8,559 bases of DNA. Source: an uncultured Eubacteriales bacterium. GTDB taxonomy: Bacteria; Bacillota; Clostridia; Oscillospirales; Butyricicoccaceae. The stretch's first letter is position 1. Every line of letters starts with the position of its first letter. A program made the position numbers and the translations under genes. The notes below the pieces were generated by a model that saw nothing but the letters and a program-made list of their open reading frames with translations, searched no databases and was not told where the DNA came from. Shown here piece after piece: positions 1-6,002 of this stretch. Location: positions 1-8,559 of the forward strand of contig CAJKFC010000076.1 in the NCBI GenBank assembly GCA_905199135.1, read 5' to 3'.

Positions 1-929
1 CAGCTGGCGCCGCCCTTTGTCTCCTTTGCGAGGATCTCCTCTTTTCTCTCGAGAAGCTCGTTTGAGAGAAGGATTTTCTCCACATTCTCCCAGCCGATGC
101 GCTCGACTGTGTCGGAAAGTCTCTCGCCCGAAATGCCCTGATCCTTGAAGAAGAGCATGGTCTTTTCGATCATGTCGTATACCTCGTTCTCCTCAAAGAG
201 CTGGCTTACCGGTGTGCCGAGGCGGATCTTCTTGCCCCAGCGGCCTGCGATATAGATCTTATACATGACCTTGCCGTCGGGAATTGCGCCAAAGGGGCAC
301 TTGCCGACGCAGACGCCGCAGTTGTTGCACTGCTCTTTGTCGATATTGAGCTTGCCGTTTTCAACCTTGCTGATCTTGATGGGGCAGCTCTCTGCCGGCA
401 TGCACTTGAGGCAGCCGCGGCACTTGTCGCTCTGGAAGTTGGGGATCTTTACGCCTACGATGCCCAGGTCGTTGAGGTCGGGCTTTACGCAGTTGTTGGG
501 GCAGCCGCCGACGGCGATCTTGAACTTGTGGGGCAGAGTGACCTGTCTCCAGCCCTCATAGTAATCGTGGTGGATTTTAGCGGCGATACCCTGTGTGTCG
601 ATGTTGCCGAAGTGGCAGACAGTACCCTTACATGCAACGACGGGGCGAACCTTGGAGCCTGTGCCGCCTGTGGACATGCCGTCCTTTGCAACATACTCTT
701 TTACAGTCTCGATGTCCTCATACTTGATGCCGGGCAGCTCCACAGTAAGTCTCGATGTGAAGGAAATCTTGCCGTTGCCGAACTTATCTGCGACTTCGCA
801 GAGGTTCTGCATCTGCTTTGATGTGAGCACACCGTTGACAGTGATAATTCTCATGGAGAAATTGCCGTCCTTGGTGTGCAGGAAGCCCTGGGATTTAACT
901 TCCTTGATCTGTTTGGGTGTCAGTTTCAT
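1..929 (-). CDS. Siroheme sulfite/nitrite reductase-like protein with two [4Fe-4S] ferredoxin clusters (AsrC-like), 3' end off window
   Basis: The reading frame is open from ATG at 929 to the window edge, giving 309 residues with no stop. The start has AAAGGAG about 8 nt upstream. Residues 1-80 look like the sulfite/nitrite reductase half-domain (FTSRLTVELPGI at about 57-68). Cys100/Cys105 (CKGTVC) and Cys143/Cys147 (GGCPNNC) form the siroheme-[4Fe-4S] ligand pattern. An inserted ferredoxin domain follows, with Cys170, 173, 176 and 182 and Cys201, 204, 207 and 211 (CxxCxxC...CP). The layout matches AsrC and the short clostridial siroheme proteins, which are nearly this long, so little is probably missing. 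The first cysteine pair is C-x4-C, whereas E. coli CysI has C-x5-C. No signal peptide is seen, so it is probably cytoplasmic. The likely role is six-electron reduction of sulfite or nitrite, but the substrate is unproven. It is the last visible gene of the leftward operon and no asrA/asrB partner is in view. Confidence 0.85.
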   Translation of the reverse strand, partial: MKLTPKQIKEVKSQGFLHTKDGNFSMRIITVNGVLTSKQMQNLCEVADKFGNGKISFTSRLTVELPGIKYEDIETVKEYVAKDGMSTGGTGSKVRPVVACKGTVCHFGNIDTQGIAAKIHHDYYEGWRQVTLPHKFKIAVGGCPNNCVKPDLNDLGIVGVKIPNFQSDKCRGCLKCMPAESCPIKISKVENGKLNIDKEQCNNCGVCVGKCPFGAIPDGKVMYKIYIAGRWGKKIRLGTPVSQLFEENEVYDMIEKTMLFFKDQGISGERLSDTVERIGWENVEKILLSNELLERKEEILAKETKGGAS

Positions 930-952
930 TATTCATTCTCCTTTATTTGAGG

Positions 953-1714
953 CTATCGGTATAGACCTATCTCAAGCCTTATTTTTCCCTTTTTGCTGTA
1001 TCCGTTGTCCTTTAAAATCTCCGCCTTGCCGAAACCTCTTAGCGAAAGGCTGTCCCCCTCGAAAAGCTCTCTGTCGGGCTTTTTGCACATTTCGCCGCCC
1101 ACAAAGACAAGGCCTTTTTCTATATATTCCTTCACATCTGTGCGGGAGAGATTCCATATCCTTGCCGCCACGGCGTCAAGACGGGGAGAAGTGACGGTAA
1201 AAGACAGACTTTCCGCCTCTTTTTCCTCATATATCAGAGCCGAAAGGGGCATCTGTTTGCACTCCAAGGCCTTGCGCCCTGCCTTTTCAAAATTGAGAAG
1301 CAGGAAGTCGGCCATTTCCGAGAGCACTATTATGTCTGCCCCCATGGGGTGGACGAAAATGTCTCCCACAGTCTCCCTCTCGATGCCGAGACCCATGAGA
1401 GAGCCGAGATAGTCCCTGTGAGTCAGCTCGTCTCTTTTGGATTTAAGACATCTTATAAGGGTTAGGCACTGCTCCTTTCCCTCCTCTTCATCCATATAGG
1501 AGGGGAGAAACAGGGCGATTTTTCTCTCGGCGAAGTCGGGTCCTCCCGAGAGAACCATGTTTTCCCACCCCTCTCTCGCCGCCGCCTCCAGGGCGGTCTG
1601 CTGTTCGGCAGGGGTGAGGAATTTGGTGCTTGTCAGAATATTTCTGCCTTCGCACCGCCTGTATTTATCGGAAAGAGCCCTTATGAAGAGCTCTCTTTCA
1701 GCCGCATCAGTCAT
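953..1714 (-). CDS. ylmH: YlmH-family RNA-binding protein with C-terminal S4 domain
   Basis: This protein of about 253 residues has the YlmH layout. The hallmark segment LTHRDYLGSLMGLGIER (about residues 97-113) leads into a VGDI motif. An S4 RNA-binding domain lies at about 176-234 (SPRLDAVAARIWNLSRTDV, then a KGLVFVGG turn). YlmH binds ribosomal RNA-type targets, and Bacillus YlmH has been linked to rescue and quality control of stalled 50S-peptidyl-tRNA complexes. The start is ambiguous. ATG at 1714 overlaps the upstream ABC-F stop by 8 nt (ATGACTGA), which suits translational coupling. ATGs at 1738 and 1747 are in frame; the first has AGGAG only one base away and the second has no Shine-Dalgarno, so I prefer 1714. 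YlmH usually sits by sepF/ylmG/divIVA in the division cluster; here it follows an ABC-F gene. No transmembrane segments are seen. Confidence 0.9.
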   Translation of the reverse strand: MTDAAERELFIRALSDKYRRCEGRNILTSTKFLTPAEQQTALEAAAREGWENMVLSGGPDFAERKIALFLPSYMDEEEGKEQCLTLIRCLKSKRDELTHRDYLGSLMGLGIERETVGDIFVHPMGADIIVLSEMADFLLLNFEKAGRKALECKQMPLSALIYEEKEAESLSFTVTSPRLDAVAARIWNLSRTDVKEYIEKGLVFVGGEMCKKPDRELFEGDSLSLRGFGKAEILKDNGYSKKGKIRLEIGLYR

Positions 1715-3305
1715 TGCCGTGAAGTTTTTTGTCGACATACTCCTCATAGGAGCAGCGGTAGTCTCTGACGGTGCCGTCGGGCTCTATTGCCCATATTCTG
1801 TTGGCCACCGTCTGAATAAGCTCGTAGTCGTGGGAGACCATAATGATGTTGCCCGGGAAGGCGGCAAGACCCTTGCCCACGGCGGTGATGCTCTCCAAAT
1901 CAAGATGGTTTGTCACCTGATCGAAAAGCAGCACATTGGAAGAGCCCATCATCATTTTGGAAAGCATACATCTCACGCGCTCGCCGCCCGAGAGCACCGA
2001 AACGCTTTTGAATATCTCGTCTCCCGAAAAGAGCATTCTGCCCATAAATCCTCTGATATATGTCTCGGAGGTATCTTTGGCATACTGTCTCATCCACTCC
2101 AGAATGCTCAGGTCGACGCCGTCGAAAAATTCGCTGTTGTCCTTGGGGAAGTAGGATCTCGATGTGGATACACCCCACTTGACGGTGCCCGAATCGGGCT
2201 GCTTGACCTCTGCCAAAAGCTCCATGAGGGCTGTGCCCGCCATGTCGTTCTGGGTGACTATGGCGACTTTGTCGCCCTTATTGAGGGAGAGGTTTATGTC
2301 CTTTAATACGGCGTCGCCGCCCATAAAGCATACATCGGAGAGGGTGAGAATATCCTTGCCCACCTCGCGCTCCTGCTCAAAGCCAACGAAGGGATATCTT
2401 CTCGACGAGGCGGGAAGCTCCTCGGGTCTCAGCTTTTCAAGCATTTTGCGGCGTGATGTAGCCTGCTTTGACTTGGATTTGTTGGCCGAAAAGCGGGCGA
2501 TGAAGTTTTCAAGCTCCTTTATCTTTTCCTCGGCCTTCTTGTTCTGGTTTTTTATAAGGTTCTGTATCATCTGGCTGGATTCGTACCAGAATTCATAGTT
2601 GCCCACATACATCTTTATCTGTCCGAAGTCGATGTCTACAATGTGGGTGCAGACAGTGTTCAAAAAGTGTCTGTCGTGGGACACCACGATGACGGTGCCC
2701 TCATAGTCCATGAGAAAATCACAGAGCCACTCTGTTGCCGCAAGGTCGAGACCGTTTGTCGGCTCATCGAGAAGCAGCACTCCGGGATTTCCGAAGAGGG
2801 CCTGAGCCAAAAGCACCTTGACCTTTTCCTTTTCGGGGAGGTCGGCCATAAGGCTGTAAAGCTTGCTCTGATCTATTCCGAGACCCTGAAGCAGTCTCGA
2901 AGCGTTGCTCTCAGCCTCCCAGCCGTCCTGCTCGGCAAATACCGCCTCAAGCTCGGCTGCTCTGAATCCGTCCTCCTCTGTGAAGTCGGCCTTCATGTAG
3001 AGCTCGTCCTTTTCCTTCATGACGGAATACAAAAGCTCGTTGCCCATTATGACGGTGTCCAGAACGGTGTGCTCCTCAAAGGCGTAGTGATCCTGTTTGA
3101 GAACCGACATTCTCACATTGGGGTCCATGGTTATCGTGCCGCTCTGTACCTCTCTTATGCCGCAGAGAAGCTTCAAAAAGGTGGATTTTCCGGCGCCGTT
3201 TGCGCCTATCACGCCGTAGCAGTTGCCGGGGGTGAACTTTAAGTTTACATCTTTAAAAAGAGTCTGCCCATCAAAGCCATGGGTAAGCTCGCTGACTGTT
3301 ATCAA
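1707..3305 (-). CDS. ABC-F family ATPase, YbiT/YkpA type, with degenerate second ATP site
   Basis: The protein has 532 residues from a TTG start at 3305, chosen because GGAGG lies 8 nt upstream; an ATG at 3356 would add 17 unconvincing residues and has no such site. There are two ABC domains and no membrane segments. NBD1 has Walker A GANGAGKST (34-42), Walker B LLLDEP (177-182) and SHD (209-211). A charged interdomain linker lies at about 243-303, with ARFSANKSKSKQATSRR as in YbiT. NBD2 has signature LSGGE (438-442) and SHD (491-493). ABC-F proteins act on the ribosome near the E site in translation or antibiotic protection. The NBD1 signature is LPEKE (156-160), NBD2 Walker A is replaced by VTQNDMAGTA (350-359, no Lys), and the NBD2 catalytic Glu is Gln463 (LLFDQV). 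All three changes fall in the same composite ATP site. It is first in the leftward operon and its stop overlaps ylmH. Confidence 0.93.
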   Translation of the reverse strand: MITVSELTHGFDGQTLFKDVNLKFTPGNCYGVIGANGAGKSTFLKLLCGIREVQSGTITMDPNVRMSVLKQDHYAFEEHTVLDTVIMGNELLYSVMKEKDELYMKADFTEEDGFRAAELEAVFAEQDGWEAESNASRLLQGLGIDQSKLYSLMADLPEKEKVKVLLAQALFGNPGVLLLDEPTNGLDLAATEWLCDFLMDYEGTVIVVSHDRHFLNTVCTHIVDIDFGQIKMYVGNYEFWYESSQMIQNLIKNQNKKAEEKIKELENFIARFSANKSKSKQATSRRKMLEKLRPEELPASSRRYPFVGFEQEREVGKDILTLSDVCFMGGDAVLKDINLSLNKGDKVAIVTQNDMAGTALMELLAEVKQPDSGTVKWGVSTSRSYFPKDNSEFFDGVDLSILEWMRQYAKDTSETYIRGFMGRMLFSGDEIFKSVSVLSGGERVRCMLSKMMMGSSNVLLFDQVTNHLDLESITAVGKGLAAFPGNIIMVSHDYELIQTVANRIWAIEPDGTVRDYRCSYEEYVDKKLHGND

Positions 3306-3313
3306 AAATATTT

Positions 3314-3318
3314 CCTCC
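3314..3318 (-). promoter_or_regulatory. Ribosome binding site fixing the ABC-F TTG start
   Basis: On the minus strand GGAGG lies 8 nt before TTG at 3305. No comparable site precedes the in-frame ATG at 3356, so this site decides the start. Confidence 0.8.
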
Positions 3319-3392
3319 GATTTGTTCTTACATTTAATAATATACAATATTATCATATCATAAAAACGAGGCTTTTTCCACCTGTGATTTAT

Positions 3393-3421
3393 ATTTTACC
3401 ACGGCTTTCTATAATTTGCAA
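3393..3421 (-). promoter_or_regulatory. Candidate sigma-A promoter for the ABC-F / ylmH / siroheme reductase operon
   Basis: On the minus strand TTGCAA (3416-3421), a 17-nt spacer and TAAAAT (3393-3398) give a good sigma-A match. The leader would be about 80 nt. A second AT-rich -10-like stretch (TATGATAAT, about 3349-3357) lies closer to the gene but lacks an obvious -35, so the exact start is uncertain. Confidence 0.5.
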
Positions 3422-3468
3422 AGCATAGTTTTTTATAAATCTATAATTTCAGTTTATACATATACCAC

Positions 3469-3497
3469 TTGACAAAAGGAAAAAGATGTTATATTAT
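3469..3497 (+). promoter_or_regulatory. Sigma-A promoter of the CNNM/CorC gene
   Basis: TTGACA (3469-3474), a 17-nt spacer and TATTAT (3492-3497) nearly match consensus. The 40 bases upstream are very AT-rich and could serve as an UP element. The predicted start near 3504 leaves a leader of about 60 nt, too short for a full M-box magnesium riboswitch. Confidence 0.75.
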
Positions 3498-3515
3498 ATA
3501 TCCTGTAATGTAAAA

Positions 3516-3536
3516 TGGGGTTTGCTTTATTCCCCA
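3516..3536 (+). other. Small leader hairpin followed by a T-run, upstream of the CNNM/CorC gene
   Basis: TGGGG (3516-3520) pairs with CCCCA (3532-3536) across an 11-nt loop, and six T residues follow at 3542-3547. With a five-pair stem and a gap before the T-run it is a weak structure. It might be a minor attenuator, or chance in an AT-rich leader. Confidence 0.25.
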
Positions 3537-3564
3537 AATAATTTTTTAAAGGAGTTGAACTGTT

Positions 3565-4884
3565 TTGCCTGACCCACTTATATGGCAGCTTTTGCTTCAG
3601 GTATTCCTGATAGCACTCAACGCAATCTTCGCCTGTGCGGAGATAGCTGTAATTTCCATCAACGACACCAAGCTCTCCCGAATGGCAGAGGGGGGAGACA
3701 AGAGAGCCAAAAGGCTTGTAAACCTCACCAGCCAGCCTGCCCGTTTTCTTGCCACGATTCAGGTGGCAATAACCCTTTCGGGATTTTTGGGCTCGGCTTA
3801 CGCCGCCGATAACTTCGCGTCGCGCCTTACGGAGCTTGCCGTCTCGGCGGGAATCAAGGTTTCTCCCACGGTGCTTAACAGCGTATCGGTCTTTGTCATC
3901 ACCCTTATCCTGTCCTATTTTACCCTGATTTTCGGCGAGCTCGTGCCCAAGCGCGTGGCCATGAAAAAATCCGAGGAGATAGGCCTTGCCCTTTCGGGTC
4001 TTATAAGCTTTATCGCCAAGATATGCGCACCTCTCGTATGGCTGCTTACAGCCTCGACCAACGCTGTTTTGAAGCTCATCGGCATTGACCCCGAGGAGCA
4101 CGACGACGAGGTCACCGAGGAGGAGATACGCATGATGGTGGACGCCGGCTCGGAAAAGGGTACCATCGACAAGAACGAAAAGACGATAATTCAGAATGTC
4201 TTTGAGTTTGACGATATGACGGCGGCGGAAATTGCAACTCACCGCACAAAGGTTGTCACACTGTGGCTCGAGGAGAGCGACGAGGAGTGGGCCGACATCA
4301 TATATAAACACCGCCACACGGTATACCCTGTGTGCGACGGCAGCATAGACAACATAGTATGTCTCTTAAACGCCAAGGATTATTTCCGCCAGGCCGACAA
4401 GTCCAGGGAGAATATAATGAAAACCTGTACTTTCCCCGCATATTTTGTCCCGGAAAACATGGCGGCAGACCAGCTTTTCGCCGAGATGAAGAGCAAGAAG
4501 CAGCGTCTTTCCATAGTTTTGGACGAGTACGGCGGAACACTGGGCATAGTCACCTTAAACGACCTTGTGGCAGAGCTTGTCGGCTCTTTCGACGAGGACG
4601 ATGTGGATATACCGATAAAGTGCTCGGGCGGAGTTTTCAAGATTTTGGGCGAAACCCCGATTCACGATGTGTTTGAAACACTTAAACTCAAGCCCTATGA
4701 GGGCGAGTATGAGACCTTCGGCGGTTTTGTGCTGGGCGGTCTCGGATATATCCCCGACGAGGGAGAGAGCTTTACATTCTCCTTTGAGGGCTATGAGATA
4801 CAGAACCCCAAAATAAAGGATCACCGCCTCTATTCGGCCGAGGTCGTGAAGAAAAAAGTACCCGAAAAAACCGAAGAAGAATAA
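3565..4884 (+). CDS. CNNM/CorC (hemolysin C-like) membrane protein, probable Mg2+/Co2+ efflux transporter
   Basis: The protein has 439 residues from a TTG start at 3565, with AAAGGAG 10 nt upstream. The DUF21/CNNM membrane domain spans about 1-175, with hydrophobic segments near 6-30, 61-80, 105-124 and 139-172. It contains the conserved GELVPKR motif at 124-130, and a first segment with FACAEIAV where small acidic helices carry cation ligands. A paired CBS domain follows at about 212-345. The family signature DEYGGTLGIVTLNDLV lies at 320-335. A CorC_HlyC domain at about 350-427 includes the GGFVLGGLGYIPDEG turn. This is the layout of B. subtilis MpfA/YhdP and E. coli CorB-type proteins, which export or regulate Mg2+ and whose CBS pair binds Mg-ATP. 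The hemolysin name is historical. It is a single-gene unit with its own promoter and terminator. Substrate specificity is inferred from family only. Confidence 0.93.
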   Translation: MPDPLIWQLLLQVFLIALNAIFACAEIAVISINDTKLSRMAEGGDKRAKRLVNLTSQPARFLATIQVAITLSGFLGSAYAADNFASRLTELAVSAGIKVSPTVLNSVSVFVITLILSYFTLIFGELVPKRVAMKKSEEIGLALSGLISFIAKICAPLVWLLTASTNAVLKLIGIDPEEHDDEVTEEEIRMMVDAGSEKGTIDKNEKTIIQNVFEFDDMTAAEIATHRTKVVTLWLEESDEEWADIIYKHRHTVYPVCDGSIDNIVCLLNAKDYFRQADKSRENIMKTCTFPAYFVPENMAADQLFAEMKSKKQRLSIVLDEYGGTLGIVTLNDLVAELVGSFDEDDVDIPIKCSGGVFKILGETPIHDVFETLKLKPYEGEYETFGGFVLGGLGYIPDEGESFTFSFEGYEIQNPKIKDHRLYSAEVVKKKVPEKTEEE

Positions 4885-4886
4885 TA

Positions 4887-4913
4887 AAAGCGGAGCGAAA
4901 GCTCCGCTTTTTT
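4887..4913 (+). terminator. Intrinsic terminator after the CNNM/CorC gene
   Basis: AAAGCGGAGC (4887-4896) and GCTCCGCTTT (4901-4910) form a perfect 10-bp stem with a GAAA tetraloop, followed by a T-run to 4913. It starts 3 nt after the stop codon and insulates the next promoter. Confidence 0.93.
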
Positions 4914-4932
4914 GTTATACTGCTTTTGAATG

Positions 4933-4961
4933 TTGACAACTATTACGGTTAGTGATATAAT
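4933..4961 (+). promoter_or_regulatory. Perfect-consensus sigma-A promoter of padR
   Basis: TTGACA (4933-4938), exactly 17 nt, then TATAAT (4956-4961), with an extended -10 TG at 4953-4954. The predicted transcript start is near 4968, giving a leader of about 25 nt. A promoter this strong ahead of a small regulator suggests it is normally held down by repression. Confidence 0.88.
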
Positions 4962-4981
4962 TATTACAGTAACCGTAATAG
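4940..4981. promoter_or_regulatory. Candidate PadR operator: perfect 12-bp inverted repeat bracketing the -10
   Basis: The left arm CTATTACGGTTA (4940-4951) lies in the promoter spacer. Its exact reverse complement TAACCGTAATAG (4970-4981) covers the predicted transcript start and the first base of GGAGG. Arm centres are 30 bp apart, about three helical turns, placing both arms on one face of the DNA. Weaker inner symmetry (GTGATA/TATTAC-like, 4952-4967) lies between them. A dimeric winged-helix protein bound here would block RNA polymerase. That PadR is the binder is inferred from adjacency and from autoregulation being common in the family. Confidence 0.75.
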
Positions 4982-4992
4982 GAGGTGTTGCC

Positions 4993-5313
4993 ATGAGGGA
5001 CAACATGAAAGGCGGTGCCCTTACAGAGGTGACCTTTTATATTCTGCTTTCGCTTTATCAGCCTAAACACGGCTATGCCGTCATGCAGTTTATCGAGGAT
5101 AAAACCAAAGGGCGGCTGTCGTTAGGCGCGGGCACTTTGTACGGCGCGTTGAATTCTCTGCAAAATAAGGGCTGGATAGAGCCTTGCGGCGAAAGCGAGG
5201 GAAGAAAAAAAGAATATAAAATTACGGCCTGCGGGAAACAGGGTGCGGAGAATGAACTGCACAGGCTGAAAGAGCTTTTGCAGGTTGCTTCGGAAATTGT
5301 CGGAGGTATATAG
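4993..5313 (+). CDS. PadR-family transcriptional regulator, short form
   Basis: The protein has 106 residues and starts at ATG 4993, with AGGAGGTG 5 nt upstream. An in-frame TTG at 4930 would place the coding start inside the promoter and is rejected. The sequence is a single PadR winged-helix domain: ILLSLYQPKHGYAVMQFIE (about 17-35) is the first helical pair, GAGTLYGALNSLQNKGWI (about 46-63) the recognition helix and wing, and RKKEYKIT (about 71-78) the second wing strand. A C-terminal helix (about 80-100) serves dimerisation. This fits the short PadR-s1 class, many of which repress their own operon and respond to small molecules or cell-envelope stress. The gene is followed 1 nt later by the DUF2812 gene, a recurrent PadR partner. 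The ligand is unknown. Confidence 0.92.
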   Translation: MRDNMKGGALTEVTFYILLSLYQPKHGYAVMQFIEDKTKGRLSLGAGTLYGALNSLQNKGWIEPCGESEGRKKEYKITACGKQGAENELHRLKELLQVASEIVGGI

Positions 5314-5314
5314 T

Positions 5315-5901
5315 ATGAGTAAAAAATGCTGTCGTTTTTTCGGCGGTCTGCTCGACACCCAGGGAAAATGGCTCAACAAGATGTCGGGCATGGGTTATCG
5401 TCTTGTCCGCACGGGAAAATGCTGTATGAGTTTGAAAGGTGCAGGCCAAATGAGTTTCAGTACCGTATCGACTTCATAGGAGAAAAATCAAAGGCAGATG
5501 CCGAAGAGTATCGCAGGTTTCTTGAAGATATGGGATATAAGGCTTTTTTCAAAAATATCAACCTGAACTATTCGGCGGGAAAGCTCCGCTGGCGCCCCTG
5601 GGCTGAAAAAGGAGGGCGTATAGCCACAAATTCCACTACATTCAACCGTGAACTGCCGATTGCCGAAAAGAAAAACGACGGAAAGCCGTTCGAGCTCCAC
5701 ACCTCTTATGAGGATAAAGCGAGGTATTATGCAAATCTGCGAAATCCCCGGCTTATGCTCTTCATATTTTTCGGGGCTTTCTGGGCGGCGCAGCGCTCCG
5801 TTCCGTTTTTGATACTCGGGGCAATATCCCTTGTTCCCACACTCATATATCATACGCGCGCGGTGAAAAACAGCCGTGAGGCAAAGACGCGGGAGTGGTA
5901 A
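5315..5901 (+). CDS. DUF2812 membrane protein, reading frame broken by a -1 shift at about 5419
   Basis: The gene begins at ATG 5315 with GGAGG 8 nt upstream, one base after the padR stop. The first 35 residues (MSKKCCRFFGG... to GYRLVRTGK) are in one frame, which left alone ends at 5479 as a 54-residue peptide. The remainder lies in the -1 frame from ATG 5419 (MLYEFERCRP... to 5901, 160 residues). Joined, they give a 195-residue DUF2812 protein: the N-terminal KWLNKMSGMGYRL stretch, the YRRFLEDMGYKAFFKNINLN core, then NRELPIAEKKNDGKPFELHT, and two C-terminal hydrophobic segments (RLMLFIFFGAFWAA and PFLILGAISLVPTLIY). DUF2812 has no established function; its habit of following PadR suggests a regulator-linked membrane or envelope role. 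The break could be a lost A, a sequencing error, or programmed slippage. An independent start at 5419 lacks a ribosome site. Confidence 0.8.
5413..5419 (+). other. G_GGA_AAA heptamer at the DUF2812 frame break
   Basis: In the upstream frame the codons read ACG GGA AAA TGC. Bases 5413-5419 are GGGAAAA, a canonical X_XXY_YYZ -1 slippery site in the correct phase. Slipping back one base gives Lys then ATG CTG TAT, the DUF2812 continuation, with no residue lost. Only a weak downstream pairing (TGAAA 5433-5437 with TTTCA 5455-5459) and no Shine-Dalgarno-like stimulator upstream are seen. The heptamer would also exist in an intact gene that had one more A, so its presence is not proof. Confidence 0.4.
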
Positions 5902-5945
5902 AACAGCGCAGACATTAAATAGTCACTAAAAAGGGCCCATTGTCC

Positions 5946-5974
5946 TTGAAAAGGGCAGGGGAAAAAGGTATACT
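5946..5974 (+). promoter_or_regulatory. Sigma-A promoter of zupT
   Basis: TTGAAA (5946-5951), 17 nt, TATACT (5969-5974). The transcript would start near 5981, leaving about 22 nt before the ATG at 6003. Confidence 0.7.
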
Positions 5975-5976
5975 CT

Positions 5977-5992
5977 TTTCATTGAAATGAAA
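5977..5992. promoter_or_regulatory. 7-2-7 palindrome at the zupT transcript start, candidate metal-regulator operator
   Basis: TTTCATT (5977-5983), GA, then AATGAAA (5986-5992) is a perfect inverted repeat. It lies just after the -10 and runs into the AAAGGAG ribosome site (5990-5996). Its position suits a repressor site. It does not match the Zur, Fur or MntR consensus that I know, so the binder is unknown; an AT-rich palindrome could also be chance. Confidence 0.4.
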
Positions 5993-6002
5993 GGAGAACA
6001 AT

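Noticed and set aside
1557..2306. 249-codon plus-strand frame opposite ylmH and the ABC-F gene
   Set aside because: It is a shadow of two well-supported minus-strand genes; no ribosome site or recognisable domain.
3360..3376. Possible terminator in the ABC-F leader (AAAAAGCCTCGTTTTT on the minus strand)
   Set aside because: The stem is five A-T pairs around a six-base loop, too weak to terminate transcription.
3498..3564. M-box (Mg2+ riboswitch) ahead of the CNNM/CorC gene
   Set aside because: The predicted leader is only about 60 nt and holds just one weak hairpin, too little for an M-box.
3454..4317. Long open frame of 287 codons on the minus strand opposite the CNNM/CorC gene
   Set aside because: It is antisense to a clearly recognisable membrane protein, has no family resemblance, and covers that gene's promoter.
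4930..4992. Upstream TTG start for padR at 4930
   Set aside because: It falls inside the promoter and operator. ATG at 4993 has AGGAGGTG at ideal spacing and gives the normal PadR N-terminus.
5902..5945. Possible terminator after the DUF2812 gene
   Set aside because: Only short pairings (GGGCCC, CCTT/AAGG) with no T-run; no convincing intrinsic terminator.
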